DNA of 64,000 nucleotides from positions 62,001 to 126,000 of the forward strand of contig JAQGDQ010000618.1 in NCBI GenBank assembly GCA_030141605.1, given 5' to 3'. The position numbers and the translations under genes were made by a program. Each line of letters starts with the position of its first letter. The first letter of the stretch is position 1. Positions 11,302 to 23,669 of this stretch are shown here, piece after piece. This DNA comes from Tubiluchus corallicola (Eukaryota > Priapulida > Priapulimorpha > Priapulimorphida > Tubiluchidae). The notes under the pieces are model-generated. The model saw only the letters and a list, made by a program, of their open reading frames with translations. It had not been told where the DNA came from and searched no databases.

Positions 11302-14300
11302 ATGCCTCGTCGTTCAACAAGAGCTAATGTAAGAAGCAGTAGTCAGACGTCTAGCAGTGTTGAAGAATCACCTATCCGTGCCACACGCACACGCAGTTCT
11401 TCCAGGTAAAAATGTAATAAATCTTTCTGGACAGTTAGAGCTTGCTGCATTTTGCATGCGTTCGTGAAAACTCTCCTCACTAAGCAGCGATTACATTATA
11501 TTTGATAACTTTTGTAGGTTTCTACTCCTCACACAATGGATTTTCATGTAAAATTGTATATCAAATGCATTTGCTTAACATTGACAAATTAAAAATAGAT
11601 TTTTGACAAAAACATTGAAAAAAGTTTGCAGCGACTGCAGTGTTTACACTGTAGCAAAGTACAGCATCACTTGTGTGAAATCAACTAATGTAAAAAACTT
11701 CAGTTATCCAGGCGCAACACTCTGATACACTTAGGTTTTAAATCTACTCTATTTTTAAGAAGAAATTCCTGTTAAAAGATCGAATGACCTTAATTTGCCC
11801 TTGGTTGTGTGGTTTTTCCTTCAGCTGTAGCGAGCAGGAGATCAATAAATTAGTTTGTACGATCATGCCAATGTACACCGGACTGAGCTACTCGATAGGC
11901 TAAGTTAGCAAGATTGAAGAATGGGCGTGTTTTTATTAATTTCACCCAATTAAAATCCTTATACATGTTTAAACAAATAGAATGATTGGATAGCCGAGAT
12001 TCTCCTGAATAAAACAGTACCCATTTTCAATCATTCTGTTATTTATGTGCTCATACAGCGGCAGAAACGTCATAGGTCTTCTAAGATCTATTTTGAATAG
12101 TGTGGTTTTGAAGGAATTAATAACAGGGGTCAGGAAAAATCCTGGAAAATACAGGCTGTCCTGGAAAGTCATGAAAAAGTCAGGGAGGAAGATAATTTGA
12201 TAAAAAGTCAGGGAAAATAATGAAAATGGGATGAAAAGTCAGGGAAATTTGAAAGGCTTGCAAAAATAATCACGTGAACCGAAATTTTTCCAAACATATT
12301 TTTCAGCGATTTGCGTTCAAAAAAAATTTTGCTATGGCAGACTCCCAGTTTCAATTTCTTTTCCATAAATAATAATTTGGCAACATTATGTATGAAGACA
12401 TGTATGAATGTCCATACACAAAAATGTGTGAATATGTATATTGGTAAAGCAATTTCTGCTTATCTTGGTCCATGAAAAATCAATATTTGGCCAGGGAAAA
12501 GTCAGGGAAATTAATTTTAAAATTCTGTGGGAACCCTGTAATAACCTCAGTAGCGATTTCATTTGATGGGATAGTAATGAGCAATGATGTTGCTTTTTAC
12601 TAAAGATTGATTTCGCGTCTTGATCCACAATGATTTGTTCTAATGACAAGTAATGTGCGGGACTTAATCTGGTCTAATACCTAGTTATTATATAACTATA
12701 AACTGTTAGTAAACTCGTAGTTTTGAAAATTTTATTCTACTATTTTGCTTCGTTGCATTCAGTCCTTTCATATGCATGATACTTTTTCAGAGGTCAGACA
12801 AAGGCCAGTCCATCAAAAAGCACAGAGTCCAGTCCTTCGCCTAGCTTACGCAGCAGACGTGGACAACAGAAAGAATTACTATCGTCTGGGGATGCAAAGG
12901 TTAATTTACTTAGTTATTCAACAATGTTTACATGTTTACTGCTTAAAGGACAAGAAAAAGGTCACCTGGAGTAGGTTTCAGAAAAATCGCCTTAAAATTT
13001 TTTACTACTTTACAGTAATTTTATGCATGTATCGTATTCACGTTGAAAGAAATTTTCGTTTGTTTTCATTTTAAATCTCCCGCAATACTGTTACGACGAC
13101 GCCATTACATGATGTCACTACGCCAAGTAAATCAGGGGAAGAAAAGCCAATGTTAAATTATGACCAAAAAAACTTTCCGTGCAAATCTATATTACTTAGC
13201 ATTTCACTTACCTGCTGGAAAGACTTATGTAACTAGACTAATAGCTTAAAATTTTTGTGCGAATTGGTAAAGTGTCGCTGACTCACCGTCTAGGGTGCGC
13301 AACTCACTGACCAAAAAGCGTATTTTTAATCTTCTTGACAAGCAGATAATTATACGGTAATTTAAAATTTTAGTTGAGTAGCAACATGTATGCTCAGATT
13401 ATTTTTTCAAACTTTACTTAGTGTTATCAAAACTTGTTTCAAACTACCTATTATTAAAATGGCTGCGCCTAACGGTTATCGCGGGAGTTTAAATTTAGAC
13501 GTTTTATACAGCGTTAAAGCCGATGCAAGCCATGCATACGAAAATGTAGTATGTAAGTGGCATAAAATTTCGAGACGAGTTTTTTAAGCTTTATGTAAGT
13601 GGAGGGTTTTCTTGTGCTTTAAGTCAATTTTTAAATCATTGTTTTTTAAGTTAGACTGAATATTCAAAAGGTTTGAGTCTATAGCCAAAGAAGTTGCTAT
13701 TTAGTTACCAACGTTTAATTAAGTATAGTGAAATCTTCTTGTTTCTCATTGAGATATTTATTTGTTCTACTTTCACACTTTGTTCAAAAGCTTCTAAAGT
13801 GTGTGAGCTAGGATCAGTTAAGATGACAGACTAAATGAAAATGTTAAAGTTTGCAAACAGTTACTATTTTCATTATCCGAACTGATGCGAATGTTCGACT
13901 CGAGCTTAGTTAACCCGTCTCGTCGACTATAATCCAAAATTTCCAAATGTAGAACTTCTTAATTGGAAGAAATATTCCAGAATTCGCTATCCGCCAAAAT
14001 CTGTATCCGTAGCAGCAGTACCGTTACTGTAGTCATCAGTATTCAGATGTATTCTGGATAGCATGGATTATTGTTTTGTTGCCTAGCAGTCTGTTGTGTT
14101 GCATACTAATGCATTTGTCTAAATTTAGGATAAACAGTTTCTGCTTGGTGGCATCTTTGTGCTGAACAAAATAAAATAATTTTTTCTCCCGAATTGTTTG
14201 ACACTTTTTTAACACAGGTTGTTCTGCAGAGAATTGAGAAGACCACCCCCAAGCGAGGTCGGGGCAAGAAGCCCGTAGAGGATGAACCTGTGTCCGACGA

Positions 14301-17300
14301 AGACGAGAGCGACGAAATCGTTACACCTACGCGACGAGCTAGAGGAAAACGACAGAAAGAGGAGACATATGAAGAAGGCAGGGGCGATGAAAAAAGCACA
14401 CCTACAACAAAAAGAGGACGTTCCAAACGGGCAACTCCAAAGAAAACTCCCTCCCCTAGAAAGTCTACTCCACGGCAGGGTGGCAGAAGGAAAAAAACTG
14501 AAGAAGAGGTAGAGGAGTCACCTGCAGAGGAGGAGGAAGAGGCTCCTGAAGCTCCTCGTAAGGTGGAAGAGTTGACTTCGCCACGCGGAGGACGTCCAAG
14601 CCGACGAAGCGCGGCCAGCGCAAAGAAAGCAATATCTGGGGCAAGTCCGTCTTCAAAGAGACCCAGCCGAGGTCGAGCAGCTAAAGTTGGGAGTACGGAA
14701 CAAACGGAAGACGTTGTTGAAGGGGAACCTAATAAGGAGCCAAGTGAAAAAGCTGAGGAAGAAGAGGAGCATATAGAGATTCCAGAGGAAGAAAAAGAGG
14801 CTGTTGAAATTTCTGATGAAGAAGAAGAAGAAGGAGAAAAAGCAAATAAGGAAGTTGTTGATGTGGAAGCAGAAGAACCTACTGTATCAAGTAAAGCAGA
14901 ACAAAAACTGCAAACAGAAGCTGATAGTTTAAAGTTGCAGGAAGAAAGTAAAGAAGAACAAATAACAAGTCAGAAAGAAGAAGATTCAGCTATCAAGGCC
15001 GAAGTAGAACAAACAGATGTAACGCAAAAGAGTGCAAGTGAACGTAAATCAGATGCTGAGGCTGCTGAATCAGCAGATGTTGCATCTCAAGAAGAAATGC
15101 AGAAGAACATTGTAGATGAAGATGTAGTAGATCAAGCTGATACTGATGTAGCAGAACAACAGTTTGTAGAAAAAGAAAAATCTTCCTTGCCTGAGCCCAA
15201 AGTTTTAAGTGCTGTAGAGCAGGAAACTGTATCTGAGGATGAGGTAATGGAAGTAGAAGCACCGGATGTTGTCAAACCTGGGGCAGAGAGTGAAGTCAAA
15301 ACCAGGAAAGAAAAAGACGAAGAAGTTGCAAAACCAGAGCAGCTAGAAAAGAAAGCTCACGATGAAAAAACTGAAGAAGTTTCTGAGGATGTTGACGCAC
15401 AGCGTGCCGGAGAACAAGACGTAGACATGGAAACAGATGTTCACAGGTTAGAAGATGATTGGGAACTAATTACACGAGAAGAAATTGATGAGGTGAAAGC
15501 AGAAGAAACGAGACGGTCACAAACTTCCGCACCTACTGCAAACGATGTTGTTTCCAGCGAAAAAGAGGTGGATGATGAAGCAGTGTCTCCTAGAAAACGT
15601 GCGGTTGCAGACACCGATTTCGAGGATCACCAGCAACAAAAGAAGCAACGTGTTGATGACGTTGGCGAAGAAACGGAACGAGAACGTGAAACGGACAACC
15701 GTGAATCATTCCAGGAAGAAATGGCTGTTTCAGAAAACCAGACAGATGCAATCGAACAACAACATTCCACAGAAATAAACGGTACGGAAAGTACTGCCGT
15801 GAAAACCGCAAGTTCAGACGACACGTACAAACGTGAATTTGTATTCAACAAGTTTTTCCCCAGTGCGTCTATTGTAAGTGCCGAAAAGAAACTTTCGGCT
15901 CTTTCCTTCGATGTAAATTGTGGTGACGGAGAATTTGATGCGTTGAAAGTGCTTAAGGACTTGGAGTCATTGAACTCTGATATAATCTGCTTGCAAGAAC
16001 TCAATGTGGTAGCGTCCAGCAGAGGAAAGCTTGACTCGGCGTTACGTTCTATGCATTATACAGGTAAGTAGACTATTCTCAGTTGCAGGTCAGTGCATTT
16101 TAGATATTTATTCATTTGAAACTGATACTGAAGAAGTCGCTCGAAAAAATGCTGCAAAAAAATTTGTCGGTACGCATAAATTGTTTTTTTACGCAGCTGT
16201 ACATTCTGCAATCCAGTACTATGCGTTAGGCCCTAATTAACAGCGATATTATTTGAAGCTGTATCATTAACAAAAATAATCCTGTAAGATTAGCCAGAGG
16301 CTTTGTAGCCACATCCTGATGTGCACCTTGTTGTATAAGTTACCGGCCGGGAGCACCTGAAAAACGTATTGAGCCAGTTTTCAGGCTGTAATTTATCCAC
16401 TTGCTAGCCAAGCGCACGCATTGATATACTGACCAGGCTTGGTGTTGCTTAACTTTGGCATTAAGTATACGCCTTGATCATGTGGCTATTTCCTTGCTCC
16501 AGTAATAACTGAAACATACGTCACTGCATTGTTTTCAGGCTGTAATTTCTCCATTTACTAGCCAAGCACACACATTGATATACTGACCAGACTTGGCGTT
16601 GCTTAACTTTGGCATTAAGTATACACCTTGATCATGTGGCTATTTCCTTGCTCCAGTAATAACTGAAACATGCATCACTGCATTGTTTTCAGGCTGTAAT
16701 TTATCCATTTACTAGCCAAGCACACACATTGATATACTGACCAGACTTGGCGTTGCTTAACTTTGGCATTAAGTATACACCTTGATCATGTGGCTAGTTC
16801 CTTGCTCCAGTAATAACTGAAACATACGTCACTGCATATGTTTTCGTTCATTTTTTCCTCAAATTATATGGAGGTCTATATCTTTTTTAGATCAAATAGT
16901 ACAGAGTTCTCTTCTGATGTTTTTACGAGTTCGAGATCTTCATTTACTCTAACTGTGTTCTCATTTTTTGGCAGGTTCATACTACATGGATTCACAGTTC
17001 AAAGACGGTGGTCTAGCCGTGTTCTTCAAGACTTCAGAACTGGAACAGGTTCAAGCTCAATCTCTGCCAATGCATTCTATCTTACAGGAAGTACGTACGC
17101 TACCAACGTTTGCCAGCTCGCTTCCTCGTGCATGTGGAACGTGATTTTAAGTTTTACACCTACATGTTTTTTTTTTTTTTTATACCTTAATATTTGAATG
17201 TGAAATTCATTTAATGTTTTCAGTAGGAATTTAATCAATACTGTTTTGTTTAAGTTTGTTAGTGCGTGGTAGCAGCAAGTTGAAAATATGTATTGTAACT

Positions 17301-20300
17301 GTTTCTGTGTCTAAGAAATTATTTGTACATGCAGCTTTGTATATGTGGTTTACATATCTGGACAAATTACTCATTACTCAAATTATGCATTTTTTATCAT
17401 CTGTGACAGACAATCGCTTCAGTTAAAGGAACCATTGTTTTGTAAGAGTGGACGCTCTCTCATGATATGCTGTCGATGTTTACTTAGGCAAAAGAATTGA
17501 GTTTAAGTCGATATTTCACTGACCTGACCACGATGACTGCCACGTGAAACTTACAGTTTCGCAAATGGCAGCTTTGCATGGTCATAATCTGTGGCGTAGC
17601 CAAATAGGGGAGCGAAGGGAGCAATCTCTTCCCCAAGCACATTTTTCAAAATTGGCTCTTTTTCAACAATTTTTTTAACTCTTTAGTTCACTTGTGCGAT
17701 AAAAGTCGAATATTTTTTTTAATCGCGTGGCCTTGGAAGAATTTTCTGAAGTCATTACTTTATTTGACCAACCTGCCTCCTGTGCTTTTGAAATGAGTGC
17801 GTGTTTATGCAAGTCGTGTGTCAAGTTTGACTGATTGAACCAAGGGTCAAAATGCCCGGGGCTGGACATATCATTATTATAATATATTCTTACCACACAA
17901 TTGTCTATAGTAGGTCTACTGTCAATTAAGTACTTCTTTTAAACTGTGTTTTCCTCGTGTTTTGATTTTAAACACAAAATTAAAATGTATAATCAGTGTT
18001 AAAAATTGTCTGGCATGTGTCACAGCGCCTTTTTTGAGCTTGCTCCCCCTAACTTTAGAACCTGGCTACGCCCCTGTCACAGCGCCTTTTTTGTGCTTGC
18101 TCTCCCTAACTTAAGAACCTGGCTACGCCCCTGTCACAGCACCTTTTTTGTGCTTGCTCTCCCTAACTTAAGAACCTGGCTACGCCCCTGTCACAGCGCC
18201 TTTTTTGTGCTTGCTCTCCCTAACTTAAGAACCTGGCTACGCCCCTGTCACAGCACCTTTTTTGTGCTTGCTCTCCCTAACTTAAGAACCTGGCTACGCC
18301 CCTGTCACAGCACCTTTTTTGTGCTTGCTCTCCCTAACTTAAGAACCTGGCTACGCCCCTGTCACAGTGCCTTTTTTGTGCTTGCTCTCCCTAACTTAAG
18401 AACCTGGCTACGCCCCTGTCACAGCGCCTTTTTTGTGCTTGCTCTCCCTAACTTAAGAACCTGGCTACGCCCCTGTCACAGCACCTTTTTTGTGCTTGCT
18501 CCCCCTAACTTTAGAACCTGGCTACGCCCCTGTCACAGCACCTTTTTTGTGCTTGCTCCCCCTAACTTTAGAACCTGGCTACGCCCCTGTCACAGCACCT
18601 TTTTTGTGCTTGCTCCCCCTAACTTTAGAACCTGGCTACGCCCCTGTCACAGCACCTTTTTTGTGCTTGCTCTCCCTAACTTTAGAACCTGGCTACGCCC
18701 CTGTCACAGCACCTTTTTTGTGCTTGCTCCCCCTAACTTTAGAACCTGGCTACACCCCTGTCACAGTGCCTTTTGCTTCCACTAACTTTAGAACCTGGCT
18801 ACACCCCTGTCACAGTGCCTTTTGCTTCAACTAACTTTAGAACCTGGCTACACCCCTGTCACAGTGCCTTTTGCTTCCACTAACTTTAGAACCTGGCTAC
18901 ACCCCTGTCACAGTGCCTTTTGCTTCCACTAACTTTAGAACCTGGCTACCACGCTTATTGTAATTGAAGTTTTGCATCTTCGAAGGCAATTACATGCATC
19001 AAACTAAAACTGTGCTGCTACTATTTAACTTTTTCTTGCGTCATCAGGTTTGATATATTCATCTGTTACATCTCTAGGGGTTAAACAGCAGCGGTTTGGA
19101 AGGTGAAACATGGCAAGCGGTACAAAAGTTTCTGAGCCAACCTTCCAGCAGCGTTGTGCAGTTTGTGAAGCTGAAATCACTCAAGTCTGGAGCGTGTGTT
19201 ACTGTTGCTAATGTACACATGGATCAGAGCCGTATGAAGCTGCCAAACTTACAGACGTTACAGGTATGAAAACAGCGATTTGATGAGACTGGATAAGTGA
19301 ACAGAATGATGTGATGATACTACACGGCATGATAAGTGATGATACTACATGGCATGATAAGTGATGACTCTACACGGCATGATAAGTGAACAGAGTGATG
19401 TGATGATACTATACGGCATGATAAGTGATGATACTTCACGGCATGATATGTGAACAGAGTGATATGCTGATCAGTAACGGCACGTAGTTAAAATTACTTG
19501 GGGTGGGGCTTCAGAAAATTTTAGCCGTTGTTTTTTAACTGTTTAAACCGAAACAAACATATGTAATTTTAATGTTGTAATTTGTAATTGTAATTTTAAA
19601 CAAACAAACACACGAAAATTTATACATGAACTTGATAAAATCCTAAAGAAAAAATATTGTTTGCTTACTAATAGCCTTAATTGTCGAATTTCAAGAATAT
19701 GCCGGTACACGGATTTTAAGCACGTGACAACTGACAAAACAAATTGTGTGAGAAAACAGTACTCTTTCTACCTGAAAATGCATGGTCTCAGACATGTGCA
19801 CATGGCCGCATGCCCACAACAGCCAAACACCATGTTGCTGGAGCTGTGAGCGCACTGTGCTGGGCTGTGAAGCAAACAGTACTATTCTCACGTACCCACA
19901 ACAGCCAAACACTGTGTTGCTGGAGCTGTGAGCGCACTGTGCTGGGCTGTGAAGCAAACAGTACTACCCTCACGTGCCCAGAACAGCCAAACACCATGTT
20001 GCTGGAGCTGTGAGCGCACTGTGCTGTGCTGTGAAGCAAACAGTACTATTCTCACGTACCCACAACAGCCAAACACCGTGCTGCTGGAGCTGTGAGCGCA
20101 CTGTGCTGGGCTGTGAAGCAAACAGTACTACCCTCACGTGCCCAGAACAGCCAAACACCATGTTGCTGGAGCTGTGAGCGCACTGTGCTGTGCTGTGAAG
20201 CAAACAGTACTATTCTCACGTACCCACAACAGCCAAACACCGTGCTGCTGGAGCTGTGAGCGCACTGTGCTGGGCTGTGAAGCTAACAGTACTATTCTCA

Positions 20301-23300
20301 CGTACCCACAACAGCCAAACACCGTGTTGCTGGAGCTGTGAGCGCACTGTGCTGGGCTGTGAAGCTAACAGTACTATTCTCACGTACCCACAACAGCCAA
20401 ACACCATGTTGCTGGAGCTGTGAACGTACTGTGCTGGGCTGTGAAGCAAACAGTACTACCCTCACGTGCCCACAACAGCCAAACGCCATGTTGCTGGAGC
20501 TGTGAGCGCACTGTGCTGGGCTGTGAAGCAAACAGTACTACCCTCACGTGCCCAGAACAGCCAAACACCATATTGCTGGAGCTGTGAGCGCACTGTGCTG
20601 GGCTGTGAAGCAAACAGTACTATTCTCACGTGCCCACAACAGCCAAACACCATGTTGCTGGAGCTGTGAGCGCACTGTGCTGGGCTGTGAAGCTAACAGT
20701 ACTACTCTCACTTGCCCCCAACAGCCAAACGCCATGTTGCTGGAGTTGTGAGCGCACTGTGCTGGGCTGTGAAGCTAACAGTACTACTCTCAGGTGCTCT
20801 GGACCGTACAAGTATAAAGAAAGAACGAAAGAAAAAATCTTATTATATTGAATATTATTGGTTATATTTAGTGAAAATAGGGGGTGCTGCAGTTCCACAA
20901 TACCTATACACGAGCCACCACTGATGATGATACTGTGTGATAGTGGTTGAACATCGATTTCATTTTCATAATCGATTTATCGAATTTAAATTGATTCAGT
21001 AACTCGATTATAATTGGTTTCTAGGGGGGAAAACTAATAATTTCGAAACCTTTAACAAATAACACTTTGAGTGTAACAGGTTTGCTATCCTTAGCCACTG
21101 CTGTTTTAATTACAGTGTTGATAGAAAAAGTAATCAGTATCAAGTTTTAAATGAAATAATTTTACTAGTTTGGAGTTTATTAAACTGTTGTTATCGTTTG
21201 CGTGCTTGTCCGTACTACAAAAACCATTACCTGTACTCAAGAGAAGTTTCCGCAGTTTCTCCAAGACAGTAAGTTATTGTACAAAGATGACACCGTACGT
21301 CTTGATTTCACTAAAATGCTGACTGTGTTTACCGTGCGATTTTTGTGATTTTCTGAAAAGTAAGTGTAAATGGCATTGGTAATGCGATTGATTTACGTTG
21401 GGAGCTGAGAAAATTATCAACAATCAATAAAAGCCCAATTGATTAATAATCGATTAATCTGTCCCGCTTCTATGGTGAGGCAGTGAGTGAAATGATCTTA
21501 TGATGCAGTGTGATACGGTGAAGTGTCATACAGGTGTGAACAAAGCAATCTTCTGATACGGTGTGACGTGGTGATGTGTCCTACAGATATAAACGAAGCA
21601 ATCTTATGATACAGTGTGACATGGTGATATGTCATACAGATATAAATGAATCAACATTATGATACAGCGTGATATGGTGAAGTGTCATACAGGTGTGAAC
21701 AAAGCAATCTATTGATATGGTGAAGTGTCATACGGTTATAAATGAAGCAATCTTATGATACAATGTTATACGGTGATGTGTCATACTGGTATAAACGAAG
21801 CAATCTTATGATGCAGTATCATATGATGAATTTGCATATAGAGAGAGAGGAAGAGAGAATATCTATCTACTTCTACTTTTGTAAAACCTTTTAGGTGACT
21901 TACCTCTGACACAGCTGTACGATCAAATGAATTCATACTTGCATACCCTCAACCTATTCTAAAATAATGGTTGCTGTGCAGTGTGTGCAAGTGTGTGCAA
22001 GTGTGTGTAAGCATAATTCTAGGTTAGTGCCTGCAATCCTGGATGTTACTGAATTCTCGTTTGCTAGAAAGTGACAGAGGGCAGCAGTTTTCAGCTTGTA
22101 TTTTTGTATAAAAATAAACTTTTTGTGTGTGAAAAGCAGAGACATTGTCGTTGCTGTTTGGTTCTATGGCATGATTTTTTATGCTTGCAAACTCAAACGT
22201 AAAGTGTACAGCATTTCATTCTGCGATGTGCTATCACCTGTTCGTCTGCATATATGGAAGTTGTGCACGTCTGCTGTACAACTATTGTCATTCATGTTAC
22301 CTACAAAACACTGCTCATACGGTTGCTTTATGTCTTACGTACAAAACACTACAAAGCTTCTGGAAAATCGTGTCTTCAGTTTATCCATGCTGCTAAACAA
22401 GAACAACTTCACACTCTCCTAGACAAACTTATTTTTTAACTTAGTAGGTTATCACTTTGATTCTTTATTATTCCTTTACACGAAATGCTTTTAAAATTGA
22501 CATTGTCTAATTGACAAAACGGACAATGATAGATACAGAATATGACTTGACATTGTTTTCATTTTTTTGCTTATGTTTGTTTGAGTTCTTGATTTGTATG
22601 TAATTATTAGTTTTGTTTTTTATGAGTTTAAATTTTCCGTTTTGTTTGCTAATTTAAATTTTGCATCTTCTCATTGCCAAATTTATTTACTGTTTCTAAA
22701 TTTAAACTCATTTGAACTTGTTGCCTCTTTTGTTGTTTTGTTAAGTTGCTGATTATTTTCATTTCTACATACCTTACCTGACAGGTCACTTAATTTTCTT
22801 CAGTTTGGATAGGGGTGGTTGACTTGGTGACCCTTGGTCTTTTCGCCACCCTGTCTCTTTTCCGTCTTTATTTTAGTTTTTAGCTTTTGTTTATGTTTAT
22901 TTTGTAACATTCAGAGACAAATAAATTTTTTTACTTACTTGCTAGTATAAAGATTTACTGATTTTCTTTTCTCAGATCGCCTGCACTGTGAACAGTCTTG
23001 TACGTTTTGCTGGTTCCAACTCCGCTCCCATGATCTTGTGCGGCAATTTTGCCGTGAAGTCGGACAGCCCCGGATATCAGTTGCTCAGAGATGGCTACCT
23101 AAACACCGAGATGATCGAAAAACTTCAAACTGCACCTGACATTATTATTGGTGGCGAAGAGGTATTTAGTTGTTGCATGATTTGAATTTCAAATTTCATT
23201 TTTCTTATAATTATCGTGAAATCCATATCGAAGATCCGTACACGTGCGTGATTTGATGCACGAGTGACGAACACTTGTTTAGTAAACTCTTATTGGTCGT

Positions 23301-23637
23301 CGTCGTGGCAACAGCTTTCTCACTGCGAGCATGATCGATGGTGCTAGCGGCATTTCCAAGTTGTAGCTTACATTACATTCTATTACCAGACGGTTTAGTC
23401 TAGTGGTAATGCGTCTGCTTTCCGTCTGGGAGGTCGTGAGTTCGAACCAGGCGCCGGTTCATACCAAAGACTTTAAAAATGGTACCTGCTGTTGCCCTGT
23501 CTGATGCGTGGTATTTAGGGTAGAAGTGGGGTAATAATAGTCTCTGTTATGTAGTTGTAGGTTGTTATTTACAGTTGGCGATAATAGCTCTTTGAGCAAA
23601 TGTTAATTGTTGACCCAAAGGCCAACTTTAAATAAAG

Positions 23638-23669
<32 letters not shown>

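Noticed and set aside
18006-18834. 259- and 114-codon plus-strand open frames with 19-residue repeats
   Set aside because: They are products of the 57-bp (3 x 19) satellite; there is no start context, domain or splice structure.
19691-20924. Many overlapping short frames on both strands
   Set aside because: All derive from the 82-bp minisatellite.
20940-21480. Complete hAT element with TCGATT ends
   Set aside because: The ends look suggestive, but no matching 8-bp duplication could be found; kept only as a low-confidence segment.
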